DNA from: Bradyrhizobium sp. BR13661 | Lineage (GTDB): Bacteria > Pseudomonadota > Alphaproteobacteria > Rhizobiales > Xanthobacteraceae | DNA: 64,000 nt | NCBI RefSeq assembly: GCF_029892425.1 | Contig: NZ_JARXWB010000005.1 | Span: 124,001-188,000, forward strand | Direction: 5' to 3' | Shown here: one piece after another, positions 51,695-61,058 of the stretch | How positions within the stretch are numbered: the stretch's first letter is position 1 | Layout: every line of letters begins with the position of its first letter | Position numbers and translations under genes: made by a program | The notes under the pieces: model-generated | What the model saw: the letters and a program-made list of their open reading frames with translations, nothing else | What the model was told of the DNA's origin: nothing | Databases searched by the model: none

Positions 51695-51746
51695 GGCTGT
51701 CTGCCTAGCCCAAAAGTGGCCTGCCGTCACGGCGAAATGGCCGTTT

Positions 51747-53084
51747 CTAGCGCGAACCGCCCCGCTCCTTGCGCAGCTTGGCCCAGTAATCCAGCCGCTT
51801 CCTGATCTCCCGCTCGAAACCCCTCTCCGGTGGGTCGTAGAAGGTCTGGCGGCCCAGAGCCTCCGGAAAGTAGTCCTGGCCGGAGAACGCGTCGGGGGCG
51901 TCGTGGTCGTATTCGTAGGCGGCGCCGTAGCCTTCCGACTTCATCAGCTTGGTCGGCGAATTCAGGATGTGCTTCGGCGGCAGCAGCGAGCCGGCCTGTT
52001 TTGCGACCTGCATCGCGGTGCCGAAGGCCGTGTAGACCGCATTCGATTTCGGCGCGGTGGCGAGATAGACCACAGCCTGCGCGATGGCGAGTTCGCCTTC
52101 GGGATGACCGAGGAAGTCGAAGGCATCCTTGGCGGCATTGGCGATGACGAGCGCCTGCGGATCGGCAAGGCCGATGTCTTCCACCGCCATGCGCACGACG
52201 CGGCGCGCCAGGAACAGCGGGTCCTCGCCGGCATCGAGCATGCGAGCGAGATAATACAGCGCCGCATCAGGATCGGAGCCACGCACCGACTTATGAAGCG
52301 CGGAGATCAGGTTGTAATGGCCGTCGGCCGATTTGTCGTAGATCGGCGCGCGGCGCTGCAGGATGTCCTGCAACTGCGCGGCATTGAAGATCTCGTCGGC
52401 TCGCGCCGAACGCCAGACCTCTTCGGCGAGCGTCAGCGAGGCGCGGCCATCGCCATCGGCCATGCGCACGAGTACCGCGCGCGCCTCTTCATCGAGCGGC
52501 AGCTTGCGGCCCTCGACCTCCTCGGCGTGCGCGAATAGCTTTTCGATCGCAGGTGCATCGAGCGAGCGAAACACCAGGACGCGCGCGCGAGAGAGCAACG
52601 CCGCGTTGAGCTCGAACGACGGGTTTTCCGTGGTGGCGCCGACCATGACGACGGTGCCGTCTTCCATGACGGGCAGAAACGAATCCTGCTGGGCGCGGTT
52701 GAATCTGTGCACCTCGTCGACGAACAGCAGCGTGCCCTTGCCCATCTCGCGGCGGGCGCGCGCGGCATCGAACGCCTTCTTCAGATCGGCGACGCCGGAG
52801 AACACCGCCGAGATCTGCTCGAAATGCAGGTCCGTCGCATCGGCGAGCAGCCGCGCCACCGTGGTCTTGCCGGTGCCGGGCGGGCCCCAGAACACCAGCG
52901 ATCCCAGCGTGCGCGTCTCCAGCATGCGCGTGAGCGCACCGTCGGGGCCGAGGATGTGATCCTGACCGACGACCTCCGCCAGCGCACGCGGCCGCAGCCT
53001 GTCCGGCAGCGGATGCGGGGCTTCGTGATCGAGCCCCGCCGCGGCGAAGAGAGTTGGCGTCTCCTGTGGTCGCTTCGGACTCAT
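51747..53084 (-). CDS. rarA: Replication-associated recombination protein A (RarA/MgsA)
   Basis: 445 residues, AAA+ ATPase. Walker A GPPGTGKTT (67-75), Walker B LLFVDEVHRFN (119-129) and sensor 1 VGATTENPSFE are followed by the helical tetramerisation tail with LISALHKSVRGSDPDAALYYLARML. It acts at stalled replication forks. ATG 53084 overlaps the degP stop by 4 bp (ATGA). The same frame is open for another 1.5 kb upstream, but that part is antisense-free noise in the degP frame and lacks conservation. Confidence 0.94.
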   Translation of the reverse strand: MSPKRPQETPTLFAAAGLDHEAPHPLPDRLRPRALAEVVGQDHILGPDGALTRMLETRTLGSLVFWGPPGTGKTTVARLLADATDLHFEQISAVFSGVADLKKAFDAARARREMGKGTLLFVDEVHRFNRAQQDSFLPVMEDGTVVMVGATTENPSFELNAALLSRARVLVFRSLDAPAIEKLFAHAEEVEGRKLPLDEEARAVLVRMADGDGRASLTLAEEVWRSARADEIFNAAQLQDILQRRAPIYDKSADGHYNLISALHKSVRGSDPDAALYYLARMLDAGEDPLFLARRVVRMAVEDIGLADPQALVIANAAKDAFDFLGHPEGELAIAQAVVYLATAPKSNAVYTAFGTAMQVAKQAGSLLPPKHILNSPTKLMKSEGYGAAYEYDHDAPDAFSGQDYFPEALGRQTFYDPPERGFEREIRKRLDYWAKLRKERGGSR

Positions 53085-54484
53085 CCGCCCAGCGTGACGT
53101 TGATCTGCTGGCCGCCGCGCACCAGCGTGATACGCCAAATCCGCTGGCTGACGCCCGCAGCCTTCTCGAGGTCGCCGGTCTTGCCGATCTTCTGGTTGTT
53201 GACGGCCAGGATGATGTCCCCCTTCTGGAAGCCGACTTGGGCGGCCGGCGAGTCGTCGCCCAGTTCGGTGATGACGACGCCTTCGGTATCGGCATCGAGA
53301 TGCAGTTCGTCGGCCACGGCGGGCGTGATGGTCGAGACCTTCGCGCCCTGGAACGGCGAGCGCGCGGTGACGACAAGCTCGTTGCGGCCGGTATCGGGCG
53401 CGGTCTCGAGCGCGATCGCGAGCTTCAACGGCTTGCCGCCGCGCTGCACGTCGATTTGCGCGCTGCCGCCGATCGGACGGGTGGCGAAGCGGTAGTCGAA
53501 CGCATTGGGATCGTCGACGGTCTGGCCGTCGATTCCGGTGATGAGGTCTGAGGACTTCAGGCCGGCCTTCGCCGCGGGACCGTTGGGAACGACGCTCGCG
53601 ACCAGCGCGCCGGTGGGCGAGCGCAGGCCGAGGCTCTCGGCGATCTCGGGCGTCACCGCCTGCAGCTTGGCACCGAGCCAGGGACGCTTCACCGCCTTGC
53701 CACCGCTCTTGGCGGAGGCAACCACGACGCGCACCATGTTGGCAGGGATCGCAAAGCCGATGCCCTGCGAGCCGCCGGAGCGCGAATAGATCGCGGTGTT
53801 GATCCCGGCGAGCCGGCCGTTCATGTCGACCAGCGCGCCGCCGGAATTGCCGGGATTGATCGCGGCATCGGTCTGGATGAAGAATTGATAGTCGGTGATG
53901 CCGACCTGCGTGCGCGCCAGCGCCGAGATGATGCCGTGGGTCACGGTCTGGCCGACGCCGAAGGGATTGCCGATCGCCATCACGACGTCGCCCACCATCA
54001 ACTCGTCCGAATTGGTGAATTCGAGCGCAGGAAACTTTTCCCTGGCGTCCTTCAGGCGCAGCACCGCGAGATCGCTGCGGGAGTCTTTCAACACGATCTC
54101 GGCTTCGAACTCGCGCTTGTCCGACAGCGATACCTTCACCTGGTCGGCGCCTTCGATGACATGGACGTTGGTGACGACGAGCCCGGAGGCATCGACGATC
54201 ACGCCCGAACCCAGCGACCGCTGCACCTGCTCCTGCTGCTGGCCGCCGCCGAAGAAGCGGCGGAAGATCGGGTCGTCCAGCAGTGGGTTGCGGTTCTGCA
54301 CCACCTTGGCGGCATAGACGTTGACGACCGCCGGTTGCACCCGCTGTACGATCGGCGCGTAGGAGAGCCGCAGTTCGGCCGGCGACGACGGGACGCGGCG
54401 GTCCTGTGCGGCAACAGAATTGAAGTGGGCCGAAAAGCCTATGCACAATACCGTGACGACGGCGGTCCAGTTCGCTCGAAACAT
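53081..54484 (-). CDS. DegP/HtrA-type periplasmic serine protease
   Basis: 467 residues from ATG 54484 (GAGG upstream). A signal peptide (NWTAVVTVLCIGFSAHFNSVAA) is followed by a trypsin-like domain with triad His108 (VVTNVHVIEG), Asp138 (DSRSDLAVLRL) and Ser213 (INPGNSGGALVD). Two PDZ domains follow (GALVASVVPNGPAAKAGLKSSDLI and GVVITELGDDSPAAQVGFQKGDII). It degrades or refolds misfolded envelope proteins. It is translationally coupled to rarA. Confidence 0.95.
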   Translation of the reverse strand: MFRANWTAVVTVLCIGFSAHFNSVAAQDRRVPSSPAELRLSYAPIVQRVQPAVVNVYAAKVVQNRNPLLDDPIFRRFFGGGQQQEQVQRSLGSGVIVDASGLVVTNVHVIEGADQVKVSLSDKREFEAEIVLKDSRSDLAVLRLKDAREKFPALEFTNSDELMVGDVVMAIGNPFGVGQTVTHGIISALARTQVGITDYQFFIQTDAAINPGNSGGALVDMNGRLAGINTAIYSRSGGSQGIGFAIPANMVRVVVASAKSGGKAVKRPWLGAKLQAVTPEIAESLGLRSPTGALVASVVPNGPAAKAGLKSSDLITGIDGQTVDDPNAFDYRFATRPIGGSAQIDVQRGGKPLKLAIALETAPDTGRNELVVTARSPFQGAKVSTITPAVADELHLDADTEGVVITELGDDSPAAQVGFQKGDIILAVNNQKIGKTGDLEKAAGVSQRIWRITLVRGGQQINVTLGG

Positions 54485-54765
54485 TCCTACCTCTTGGAAA
54501 AGACGCAGGAATATAGGCGCGTTCGCCGCCCAATAGAAGGGCGCCGGCGGCAATATTCAGCCTCTTTCCGGTGTGTCCCGCATGCCAGCCCGGCGTGCGA
54601 AATGGCAATTTGCCGGGGGCGCTGCATTGGCATGATGCGCATCATCCTGCACTCTCATGCCGGGCGGATTCGGTTGCGGCGAATTTGCATCAGTGGGAAC
54701 CGCGCAACCGGGCGCGCGCTGTCGCGGGGCAGTCATCGATCATTCTTAGGCTCTCCCGTTGCGAC

Positions 54766-54819
54766 CTGGGGAAGTTGGTCTTGGGATAGTTGGTCTTGGG
54801 GAAGTTGGTCAAAGGATGG
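54766..54819. repeat. 15-bp tandem direct repeats upstream of the porin gene
   Basis: Three units, TTGGTCTTGGGATAG (54775-54789), TTGGTCTTGGGGAAG (54790-54804) and TTGGTCAAAGGATGG (54805-54819), are preceded by a partial CTGGGGAAG. The last unit runs into the ribosome-binding site. The 15-bp period could reflect a regulator-binding array or replication slippage. Confidence 0.7.
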
Positions 54820-54828
54820 AGTCATGAC

Positions 54829-56460
54829 ATGAGCAGAACGAGAATTGCGGCGACGGCGATTGGTCTCGCCGGCATGCTGGCGGCCGCACCGGCCCACGCG
54901 GAATCGGCAAGCAACAGCGAACAGGAGATCGCGCTCCTGAAGCAGCAGCTGAAAATGCTGGAACAGAAGCTCGACAAGCTTCAGAACCAGACCGCAGCGA
55001 ACACCGCGGCCACGGCGAAGGCCAGGCAGGAAGCGAAGGCCGAAGCCAAGGCTGAAGCGCGCTCTGAGGCGAAGGCAGCGATCGCCAATGCCAACGCGGC
55101 AATTCCGGTCAAGGGCCCGGTGGCCCCGTCCGGCATCGTGGTGACGATGCCGAACAACCGGCCGACCATCTGCACCGCGGACGAACAGAACTGCGTCGCC
55201 ATCACGAGCCGGGTGCACTGGGATGTCGGCGGCTACAGTTACCGTCCCGACACCGCAGCAACGGTGCCGCAAAAGCTCGACAGCGGCGAGAACGTTCGCC
55301 GCGCGCGCATCGGCATCGTCGGCAAGTTCTTCGGCGACTGGAACTACTCGCTGATCTACGACTTCGGCGGTTCGTCCGATGGCTTCGGCGGCACCGGTGC
55401 AGCCGGCGCGACCGCCGTCGGCTTCCTTCCGGGCGGCGGCACCTCAGGCATCGAGAACGCCTATCTCAGCTACACCGGCCTCAAGCCGTTCGGCGGCAAG
55501 ATGGCGATCGAAGCGGGTGTCATGGACATCGCCTGGACGATGGATGAATCCACCAGCTCCAACGACATCATGTTCATGGAGCGCGCCTCGTCGGGCCTCA
55601 TCGCGCAGAACATCGCAGCCGGCGACTTCCGCTCGGCGGTCGGTACCCGCTGGTGGAATGACCAGCTCTGGATGGGTGCCTATGTCACCGGACCGACCAC
55701 CGGCGCGATCCACTCCGCGTCCAGCGTCTCTCCGCCCGGCAGCAGCGAGCAATATGGCGCCGTCGTCCGTGTCGCCGGCAACCCGATCAGTGGCAACGGC
55801 TACTCGGTGCATATCGGCGCCGACGCCGAGTGGCTGATCCAGCCGCCGCGCAATCTGGTGACGCAGGCGCAGACGCTCACGCTCAGTGACCGGCCGGAGC
55901 TGCGGATCGATCCGACGACGCTGATCTCGACCGGTGCAATCGCCAACGTCTCGGGCGCGCAGGTGTACGGCGTCGAAGCGGCCGCGACCTATGGCCCGTT
56001 CATCGCGCAGGGCGAATATTACTGGTTCAACGTCGACCGCACGGCGAATACCGGTCTGCCGCCGGTCGGCGCGACAAGCCTGAAGTTCGACGGCGGCTAC
56101 GCGCAAGTCGGTTACGTCCTGACCGGCGAGAGCCGGGCCTACAATGCCGCGAACGCCGCCTATGGCGGGATCAAGCCGGCCAATCCATTCTCACTCGCCG
56201 GCGGCGGCTGGGGCGCGTGGGAAATCGCCGGGCGCGTGAGCCAGATGAACCTGAACGACCAGCTCGCGACCGCCGCCGGCATCGCGGGTGGACGCCAGAC
56301 CATCTACACCGCCGCACTGAACTGGTACGTCAACAACAACGTCCGCTTCATGCTCGACTACCTGCATGGCGAGATCTCCAAGCAGGCGAGCGCGACGTCA
56401 GCCGTGAACACGGGCTCCTCGTTCAACGCGGTCGCCATGCGCACGCAGGTCGCGTTCTAA
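54829..56460 (+). CDS. Outer-membrane porin of the OprO/OprP (phosphate-selective) type
   Basis: 543 residues from ATG 54829 (GGAG 7 bases upstream). A signal peptide (IAATAIGLAGMLAAAPAHA) is followed by a coiled-coil segment (EQEIALLKQQLKMLEQKLDKL, about 31-52), a low-complexity Ala/Lys region and a beta-barrel that begins VHWDVGGYSYRPD...SGENVRRARIGIVGKFFGDWNYSLIYDFGG, the family-defining opening of OprO/P porins. Barrel strands end at the C-terminal Phe (RTQVAF). It probably forms a trimeric anion-preferring channel; ion selectivity is not proven. Confidence 0.9.
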   Translation: MSRTRIAATAIGLAGMLAAAPAHAESASNSEQEIALLKQQLKMLEQKLDKLQNQTAANTAATAKARQEAKAEAKAEARSEAKAAIANANAAIPVKGPVAPSGIVVTMPNNRPTICTADEQNCVAITSRVHWDVGGYSYRPDTAATVPQKLDSGENVRRARIGIVGKFFGDWNYSLIYDFGGSSDGFGGTGAAGATAVGFLPGGGTSGIENAYLSYTGLKPFGGKMAIEAGVMDIAWTMDESTSSNDIMFMERASSGLIAQNIAAGDFRSAVGTRWWNDQLWMGAYVTGPTTGAIHSASSVSPPGSSEQYGAVVRVAGNPISGNGYSVHIGADAEWLIQPPRNLVTQAQTLTLSDRPELRIDPTTLISTGAIANVSGAQVYGVEAAATYGPFIAQGEYYWFNVDRTANTGLPPVGATSLKFDGGYAQVGYVLTGESRAYNAANAAYGGIKPANPFSLAGGGWGAWEIAGRVSQMNLNDQLATAAGIAGGRQTIYTAALNWYVNNNVRFMLDYLHGEISKQASATSAVNTGSSFNAVAMRTQVAF

Positions 56461-56470
56461 GCTTGGCTCT

Positions 56471-56503
56471 TCCGGGAGCGGCACGCCGCTCCCGGAGATT
56501 TTC
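56471..56503 (+). terminator. Intrinsic terminator of the porin gene
   Basis: A 12-bp perfect stem TCCGGGAGCGGC (56471-56482) / GCCGCTCCCGGA (56485-56496) is followed by GATTTTCC, 10 bp after the porin stop. The short 2-base loop is compensated by breathing of the stem tip. Confidence 0.8.
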
Positions 56504-56596
56504 CCAATGGTAACCAATCGGGAACGTACTTGCCAAACCGGAGCCAGCGCGACAGTTAGAGCGGCAGGCGAACACGCCATCTGATGGAGACAAGCC

Positions 56597-57610
56597 ATGA
56601 AGGCCGTCGGCTACAAGAAGTCGCTTCCGATCGAGGATCAGGACGCACTGATCGATTTCGAAACCGCCAAGCCCGAGCCGAAGGGACGCGACATCCGCGT
56701 CGCGGTGAAGGCGATCTCGGCCAACCCGGTCGACTACAAGGTACGCAAGCGCGCCGCGCCCCCCGAGGGCGAGACCAAGATTTTGGGCTATGACGCCGCC
56801 GGCGTGGTCGATGCCGTCGGGCCCGAGGTCACGCTGTTCAAGCCGGGCGACGAGGTATTTTACGCGGGCTCAATCCTGCGCCAGGGCACCAATTCCGAAT
56901 TCCACCTGGTCGACGAGCGCATTGTCGGCAACAAGCCGAAATCGCTCTCCTTTGCGCAGGCCGCAGCCCTTCCCCTCACCTCGATCACGGCCTGGGAATT
57001 GCTGTTCGATCGGCTCAGTGCCGTGCCCGGCAAGAGCGTTGATCCGCGCACGCTGCTGATCACCGGCGGCGCCGGCGGTGTGGGCTCGATCCTGATCCAG
57101 CTCGCGCGCCGCCTCACTGGCCTCACTGTCGTTGCAACCGCGACGCGCCCCGAATCGCAAAAATGGTGCCTCGATCTCGGCGCGCATGCGGTGATCGACC
57201 ACGGCAAGCCGATGAAGGAGCAGATCGAAAAGCTCAAGCTGCCGCCGGTCGCGCTGGTGGCGAGCCTCACCTTCACCGATCAGCACTACAAGAGCATTGC
57301 CGAGTTCATGGCACCGCAGGGCAAGTTCGGCCTGATCGACGATCCCCCTGAGTTCGCCATGAGCACGTTCAAGGGCAAGGCGATCTCGGTGCACTGGGAA
57401 TCGATGTTCACGCGCTCCTCATTCCAGACGCCTGATATGATCGCGCAGCATCATCTGCTGGGCGACGTCGCCGACCTCATCGACAAGGGCGTGCTGCGTA
57501 CCACGCTCGACCAGACTTTTGGCACGATCAACGCGGCCAACCTCAAGCGCGCGCATGCACTGCTCGAGAGCGGCAAGTCGCGCGGCAAGATCGTGCTGGA
57601 GGGCTGGTAG
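56597..57610 (+). CDS. Zinc-type alcohol dehydrogenase / quinone oxidoreductase family protein
   Basis: 337 residues. A GroES-like N domain (MKAVGYKKSLPIEDQDALIDFETAKPEP opening, then ISANPVDYKVR and GYDAAGVVDAVGPEV) is followed by a Rossmann domain with ITGGAGGVGSILIQLARRL. The zinc ligands of classic alcohol dehydrogenases are absent, so it belongs to the zinc-less quinone-oxidoreductase branch. Substrate unknown. It is monocistronic, with a palindromic repeat after the stop. Confidence 0.88.
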   Translation: MKAVGYKKSLPIEDQDALIDFETAKPEPKGRDIRVAVKAISANPVDYKVRKRAAPPEGETKILGYDAAGVVDAVGPEVTLFKPGDEVFYAGSILRQGTNSEFHLVDERIVGNKPKSLSFAQAAALPLTSITAWELLFDRLSAVPGKSVDPRTLLITGGAGGVGSILIQLARRLTGLTVVATATRPESQKWCLDLGAHAVIDHGKPMKEQIEKLKLPPVALVASLTFTDQHYKSIAEFMAPQGKFGLIDDPPEFAMSTFKGKAISVHWESMFTRSSFQTPDMIAQHHLLGDVADLIDKGVLRTTLDQTFGTINAANLKRAHALLESGKSRGKIVLEGW

Positions 57611-57620
57611 GCAACGATCT

Positions 57621-57712
57621 CGTAGGGTGGGCAAAGGCGCGCTTGCGCCGTGCCCACCTTCTCGTAATGACGGCGAGAGATGGTGGGCACGCCGCGCTTT
57701 GCCCACCCTACG
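57621..57712. repeat. Palindromic repeat CGTAGGGTGGGC family
   Basis: 92 bp. Left arm CGTAGGGTGGGCAAAGGCGC, right arm GCGCTTTGCCCACCCTACG with GTGCCCACC / GGTGGGCAC inside. It fills the space between the convergent dehydrogenase and hisC genes and ends 9 bp from the hisC stop, so it may end both transcripts. Confidence 0.8.
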
Positions 57713-57721
57713 ATTCCACGA

Positions 57722-58780
57722 CTATTTCACTATCCCGGACAGAGCCGACAACAGCCTGTCGATCTGCTCATCCGAGCCCACGGTGATCCGCAAATAGTCC
57801 GAGATGCGCGGCGCCGTAAAGTGGCGGACGATCACCGCCTGCTCGCGCAGCGCCGCCGCAAGCGCGGCCCCCCGATGCGCTGGATGGCGCGCGAACACGA
57901 AGTTCGCCAGAGACGGCAGCACCTCGAAGCCAGCGCCCTTCAGTCCGCGGGTCAGCCGCTCCCTGCCCGCGATCACGCGAACGCGGCTCTGCTGGAAATA
58001 GGCTTCGTCCTCGATGGAGGCGATCGCACCGGCCTGGGCAGGCCGGCCGAGCGGATATGAATTGAAGCTGTCCTTCACCCGCGTCAGCGCATCGACAAGA
58101 TCGGCATCACCGATCGCATATCCGATCCGCAGTCCGGCCAGCGCGCGCGACTTGGACATGGTCTGCACGACCAGCAGATTTCGGTGCGAAGCAACCAGCG
58201 GAATCGCGGTCTCGGCACCAAAATCGACATAGGCCTCGTCGATAACAACCGGCGCATCCGGATGCTCGTCCAGCAATGCCTCGATCTCGGCGCGCGACAG
58301 CGCGATCCCCGTCGGCGCGTTCGGATTGGGAATGATGATCGCGCCAGCCGGCCGACGATAATCGGCAACGCGAATGTGCATGGCCTGATCGAGCGGCACG
58401 GTCTCGTAGGCGATGCCGAACAGGCGGCAATAGACCGGATAGAAGCTGTACGTGATATCGGGAAACAGCAGCGGCGCATCATGCTTGAGCAAGGCGACGA
58501 AGGCGTGCGCGAGCACCTCGTCGGAGCCATTGCCGACGAACACCTGCTCGGGTTTCACACCGTGATAGGCGGCCAGGCTCGCCCGCAATGCCGTCGCCTG
58601 CGGATCCGGATAAAGACGCAGCGTATCGGCGGCCGCCTCGCGGATCGCCTCCAGCGCACGTGGCGACGGGCCGAGCGGGTTCTCGTTGGTGTTCAGCTTG
58701 ACCAGATCCGCCATGCGAGGCTGTTCGCCCGGCACGTAGGGTTTCAGATCATGCGTCAAGCTGCTCCAGAAGCGGCTCAT
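57722..58780 (-). CDS. hisC: Histidinol-phosphate aminotransferase
   Basis: 352 residues. It converts imidazole-acetol phosphate to histidinol phosphate in histidine synthesis. It is a fold-type-I PLP enzyme: the start has [15 protein letters not shown], then [22 protein letters not shown] and the PLP Lys in [17 protein letters not shown] (Lys210), plus the conserved DEAYVDFG. The start is coupled to the end of the upstream CLC gene by a 4-bp overlap. The family also contains aromatic aminotransferase relatives, so a paralogue is possible. Confidence 0.9.
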   Translation of the reverse strand: MSRFWSSLTHDLKPYVPGEQPRMADLVKLNTNENPLGPSPRALEAIREAAADTLRLYPDPQATALRASLAAYHGVKPEQVFVGNGSDEVLAHAFVALLKHDAPLLFPDITYSFYPVYCRLFGIAYETVPLDQAMHIRVADYRRPAGAIIIPNPNAPTGIALSRAEIEALLDEHPDAPVVIDEAYVDFGAETAIPLVASHRNLLVVQTMSKSRALAGLRIGYAIGDADLVDALTRVKDSFNSYPLGRPAQAGAIASIEDEAYFQQSRVRVIAGRERLTRGLKGAGFEVLPSLANFVFARHPAHRGAALAAALREQAVIVRHFTAPRISDYLRITVGSDEQIDRLLSALSGIVK

Positions 58781-60093
58781 CTTTCCTCCCCCTCACGCGG
58801 ACGCGTCGCCCGTTCGACGAAGCCTTTTGCAAGCGCGTGATAGATACCCTCCTCGCAGACCATCCGCGAGATGAAATGCGCGATCAGCGCGGCCGTCATC
58901 AACGGCACGACCATGCCGTGATTGTCGGTCATCTCGGTCACGATCACGAAAGCGGTGATCGGCGCCTGCACGACGCCGGCGAAATACGAGACCATGCCGA
59001 GCAGCATGATGGCGCCGAGCGGCGCGTCATGGAAGAACGAGGCGATGTTGCTGCCGATGCCAGCACCAACGGCAAGCGATGGCGAGAAGATGCCGCCCGG
59101 TATGCCGCTGATCGCGGCAAAGGTGGTGGCCAGCAGCTTGAGCACGCCGAAGTCAGGCGGCAGCGATGAGCCACGCTCCAGCGCCGTCTTCACCTGCTCA
59201 TAGCCCGTGCCATAGATCGTATCGCCCGATACCAGGCCACAGATCGCGACAGCGAGACCGCAGGCACATGCGAACCAGAGCGGATGGCCCTTGATTGCGC
59301 GTCCGAGCGGGTTCTTGAAACCGCGCGCCATCGCGATGACGACGCGGCTGAACAAGCCGCCGGCGAAGCCGCCGACCACGCCACAGAGCGGCACGGCCAG
59401 CCAGTCAGTGCCACGCGAAAGCGACATCGCGCTGCTGCCGAAATAGGCGTAGTTGCCGGCCAGTGCGAGCGACGTCAGGCCGGCCGCAATGACGGCGGCA
59501 ATGATGAGGCTCGATGTGCGGGTCTCGAACGCGCGGCTCATCTCCTCGATGCCGAAGACGATGCCCGCAAGCGGCGTGTTGAAGGCCGCGGCGACGCCGG
59601 CGGCCGCACCCGCGAGGATCAATCCAGGCTGGCGGCGCGGCGAGACACGACCGAGCGCGAACATGATGGAGGCGCCGACCTGAACGGTCGGCCCTTCCCG
59701 CCCCACGGAGCCGCCGCACAGCAACCCGAACAGCGTGAGGATCATCTTGCCGATCGCGATCCGGATCGAGACCAGGCTCTCGCGCGCCGCCTGGTCGGTC
59801 AGATGTCGCGCGGCAATCGCCTGCGGAATGCCGCTTCCTTGCGCGTTTGGAAACAGGCGAATCGTCAGATAGGCCGACAGCATGAAGCCAAGCGGCGTCA
59901 CCGCCAGCACGGCATAGCGCGACCCGGCCAGGAGGAGCGCAAAGACGTGCTGCGCCAGATCAGCGAGCTGCGCCAGCGCCACCGCCGCAGCGCCGACGCC
60001 GATCCCGCCAAGCACAAAGATCGCCCGCCGCTGCCATCGCGCGGATGTCAGTCTGAACAGACGCTTGTGGCGGGTCGAGAGGGGCCAGAGCAT
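58777..60093 (-). CDS. CLC-type chloride/proton antiporter
   Basis: 438 residues. The three selectivity-filter motifs are present: GSGIPQ (86-91), GREGPTV (131-137) with gating Glu133, and a [18 protein letters not shown] block near residue 335. The internal proton glutamate is kept in [11 protein letters not shown] (Glu184), which suggests an antiporter, not a channel. About ten membrane helices. It is coupled to hisC by a 4-bp overlap, an odd pairing. Confidence 0.9.
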   Translation of the reverse strand: MLWPLSTRHKRLFRLTSARWQRRAIFVLGGIGVGAAAVALAQLADLAQHVFALLLAGSRYAVLAVTPLGFMLSAYLTIRLFPNAQGSGIPQAIAARHLTDQAARESLVSIRIAIGKMILTLFGLLCGGSVGREGPTVQVGASIMFALGRVSPRRQPGLILAGAAAGVAAAFNTPLAGIVFGIEEMSRAFETRTSSLIIAAVIAAGLTSLALAGNYAYFGSSAMSLSRGTDWLAVPLCGVVGGFAGGLFSRVVIAMARGFKNPLGRAIKGHPLWFACACGLAVAICGLVSGDTIYGTGYEQVKTALERGSSLPPDFGVLKLLATTFAAISGIPGGIFSPSLAVGAGIGSNIASFFHDAPLGAIMLLGMVSYFAGVVQAPITAFVIVTEMTDNHGMVVPLMTAALIAHFISRMVCEEGIYHALAKGFVERATRPREGEER

Positions 60094-60188
60094 GGAGCCC
60101 CGTTTTAGCCAGTCCCGCGACGAATGAAAGGGGGCGCAGGAGCGGAGCAGCTAGGCCCGGAACCTCGCTCCCGACGCCCGGTCGCAGC

Positions 60189-60977
60189 TTATGCGATGGT
60201 GTTGACGATACCGCCTTCGGCCCGCAGCGCCGCACCATTGGTCGCGGACGCCTCCTTCGAGGCGACGTAGACCACCATGTTGGCGATCTCGTCGACGCTG
60301 GCAAAGCGCTGGATCAGCGAGCTCGGGCGATGCTGCTTGACGAAATTGGCGGCGGCTTCATCCACCGACTGTCCGTTCTGTTTCGCGAGATCCTTCACGA
60401 AGGTCTCGACACCCTCCGACATGGTCGGGCCAGGCAGCACTGAATTCACGGTGACGGCGGTGCCCTGGGTAAGCTGCGCGAGGCCGCGCGCGATTGCCAG
60501 CTGCGCCGTCTTGCTCATGCCGTAGTGGATCATCTCGGCGGGAATGTTGAGCCCGGATTCAGAGGAGATGAAGACGATGCGGCCCCAGTTGCGCTTGAGC
60601 ATGCCCTTCATGTAGGCACGCGACAGCCGCACGCCGCTCATCACATTGACCTCGAAGAAGCGGCTCCAGTCCTCGTCCGGAATCTCGAAAAAGCCCTTGG
60701 GCTCGAAGATGCCGGCATTGTTGATGAGGATGTCGACCTCAGGCAGCGCTGCAACGAGCGCATTGCAGCCCGCGGCCGTGGAGACGTCGGCGGCGATGCC
60801 GCGGACCTTGGCACCGGTTGCTTCCAGCTTGCGCACGGCGGCATCGACTTTGTCCTGGCCGCGCCCGTTGATGACGACGCTGGCGCCGGAGGCAGCAAGG
60901 CCTTTTGCGATGGCGTGGCCGATGCCGGCAGTCGAGCCGGTCACGAGGGCGGTCTTTCCGGAAAGGTCGATCTTCAT
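60189..60977 (-). CDS. SDR-family oxidoreductase
   Basis: 262 residues, classical SDR. TGSTAGIGHAIAKGLAASGASVVINGR (NADP-type Rossmann with Arg after the second strand), NNAG in ILINNAGIFEPKGF, FISSESG (catalytic Ser) and YGMSKTAQ (catalytic Tyr-x-x-x-Lys). The ending GAALRAEGGIVNTIA is typical of a large Bradyrhizobium subfamily. Substrate unknown. Confidence 0.88.
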   Translation of the reverse strand: MKIDLSGKTALVTGSTAGIGHAIAKGLAASGASVVINGRGQDKVDAAVRKLEATGAKVRGIAADVSTAAGCNALVAALPEVDILINNAGIFEPKGFFEIPDEDWSRFFEVNVMSGVRLSRAYMKGMLKRNWGRIVFISSESGLNIPAEMIHYGMSKTAQLAIARGLAQLTQGTAVTVNSVLPGPTMSEGVETFVKDLAKQNGQSVDEAAANFVKQHRPSSLIQRFASVDEIANMVVYVASKEASATNGAALRAEGGIVNTIA

Positions 60978-61058
60978 CAGTCAATCTCCATTGCTATTGA
61001 CGGAGATATCGTGCGCTGCACAAGCAGCTTCAATCGTGCATCACCGACGCGTGACGAG

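Noticed and set aside
51747..54608. A 953-codon open frame that joins RarA to a long N-terminal extension
   Set aside because: The first 508 codons are an off-frame reading of the degP gene. RarA starts at ATG 53084, overlapping the degP stop, and the extension has no family resemblance.
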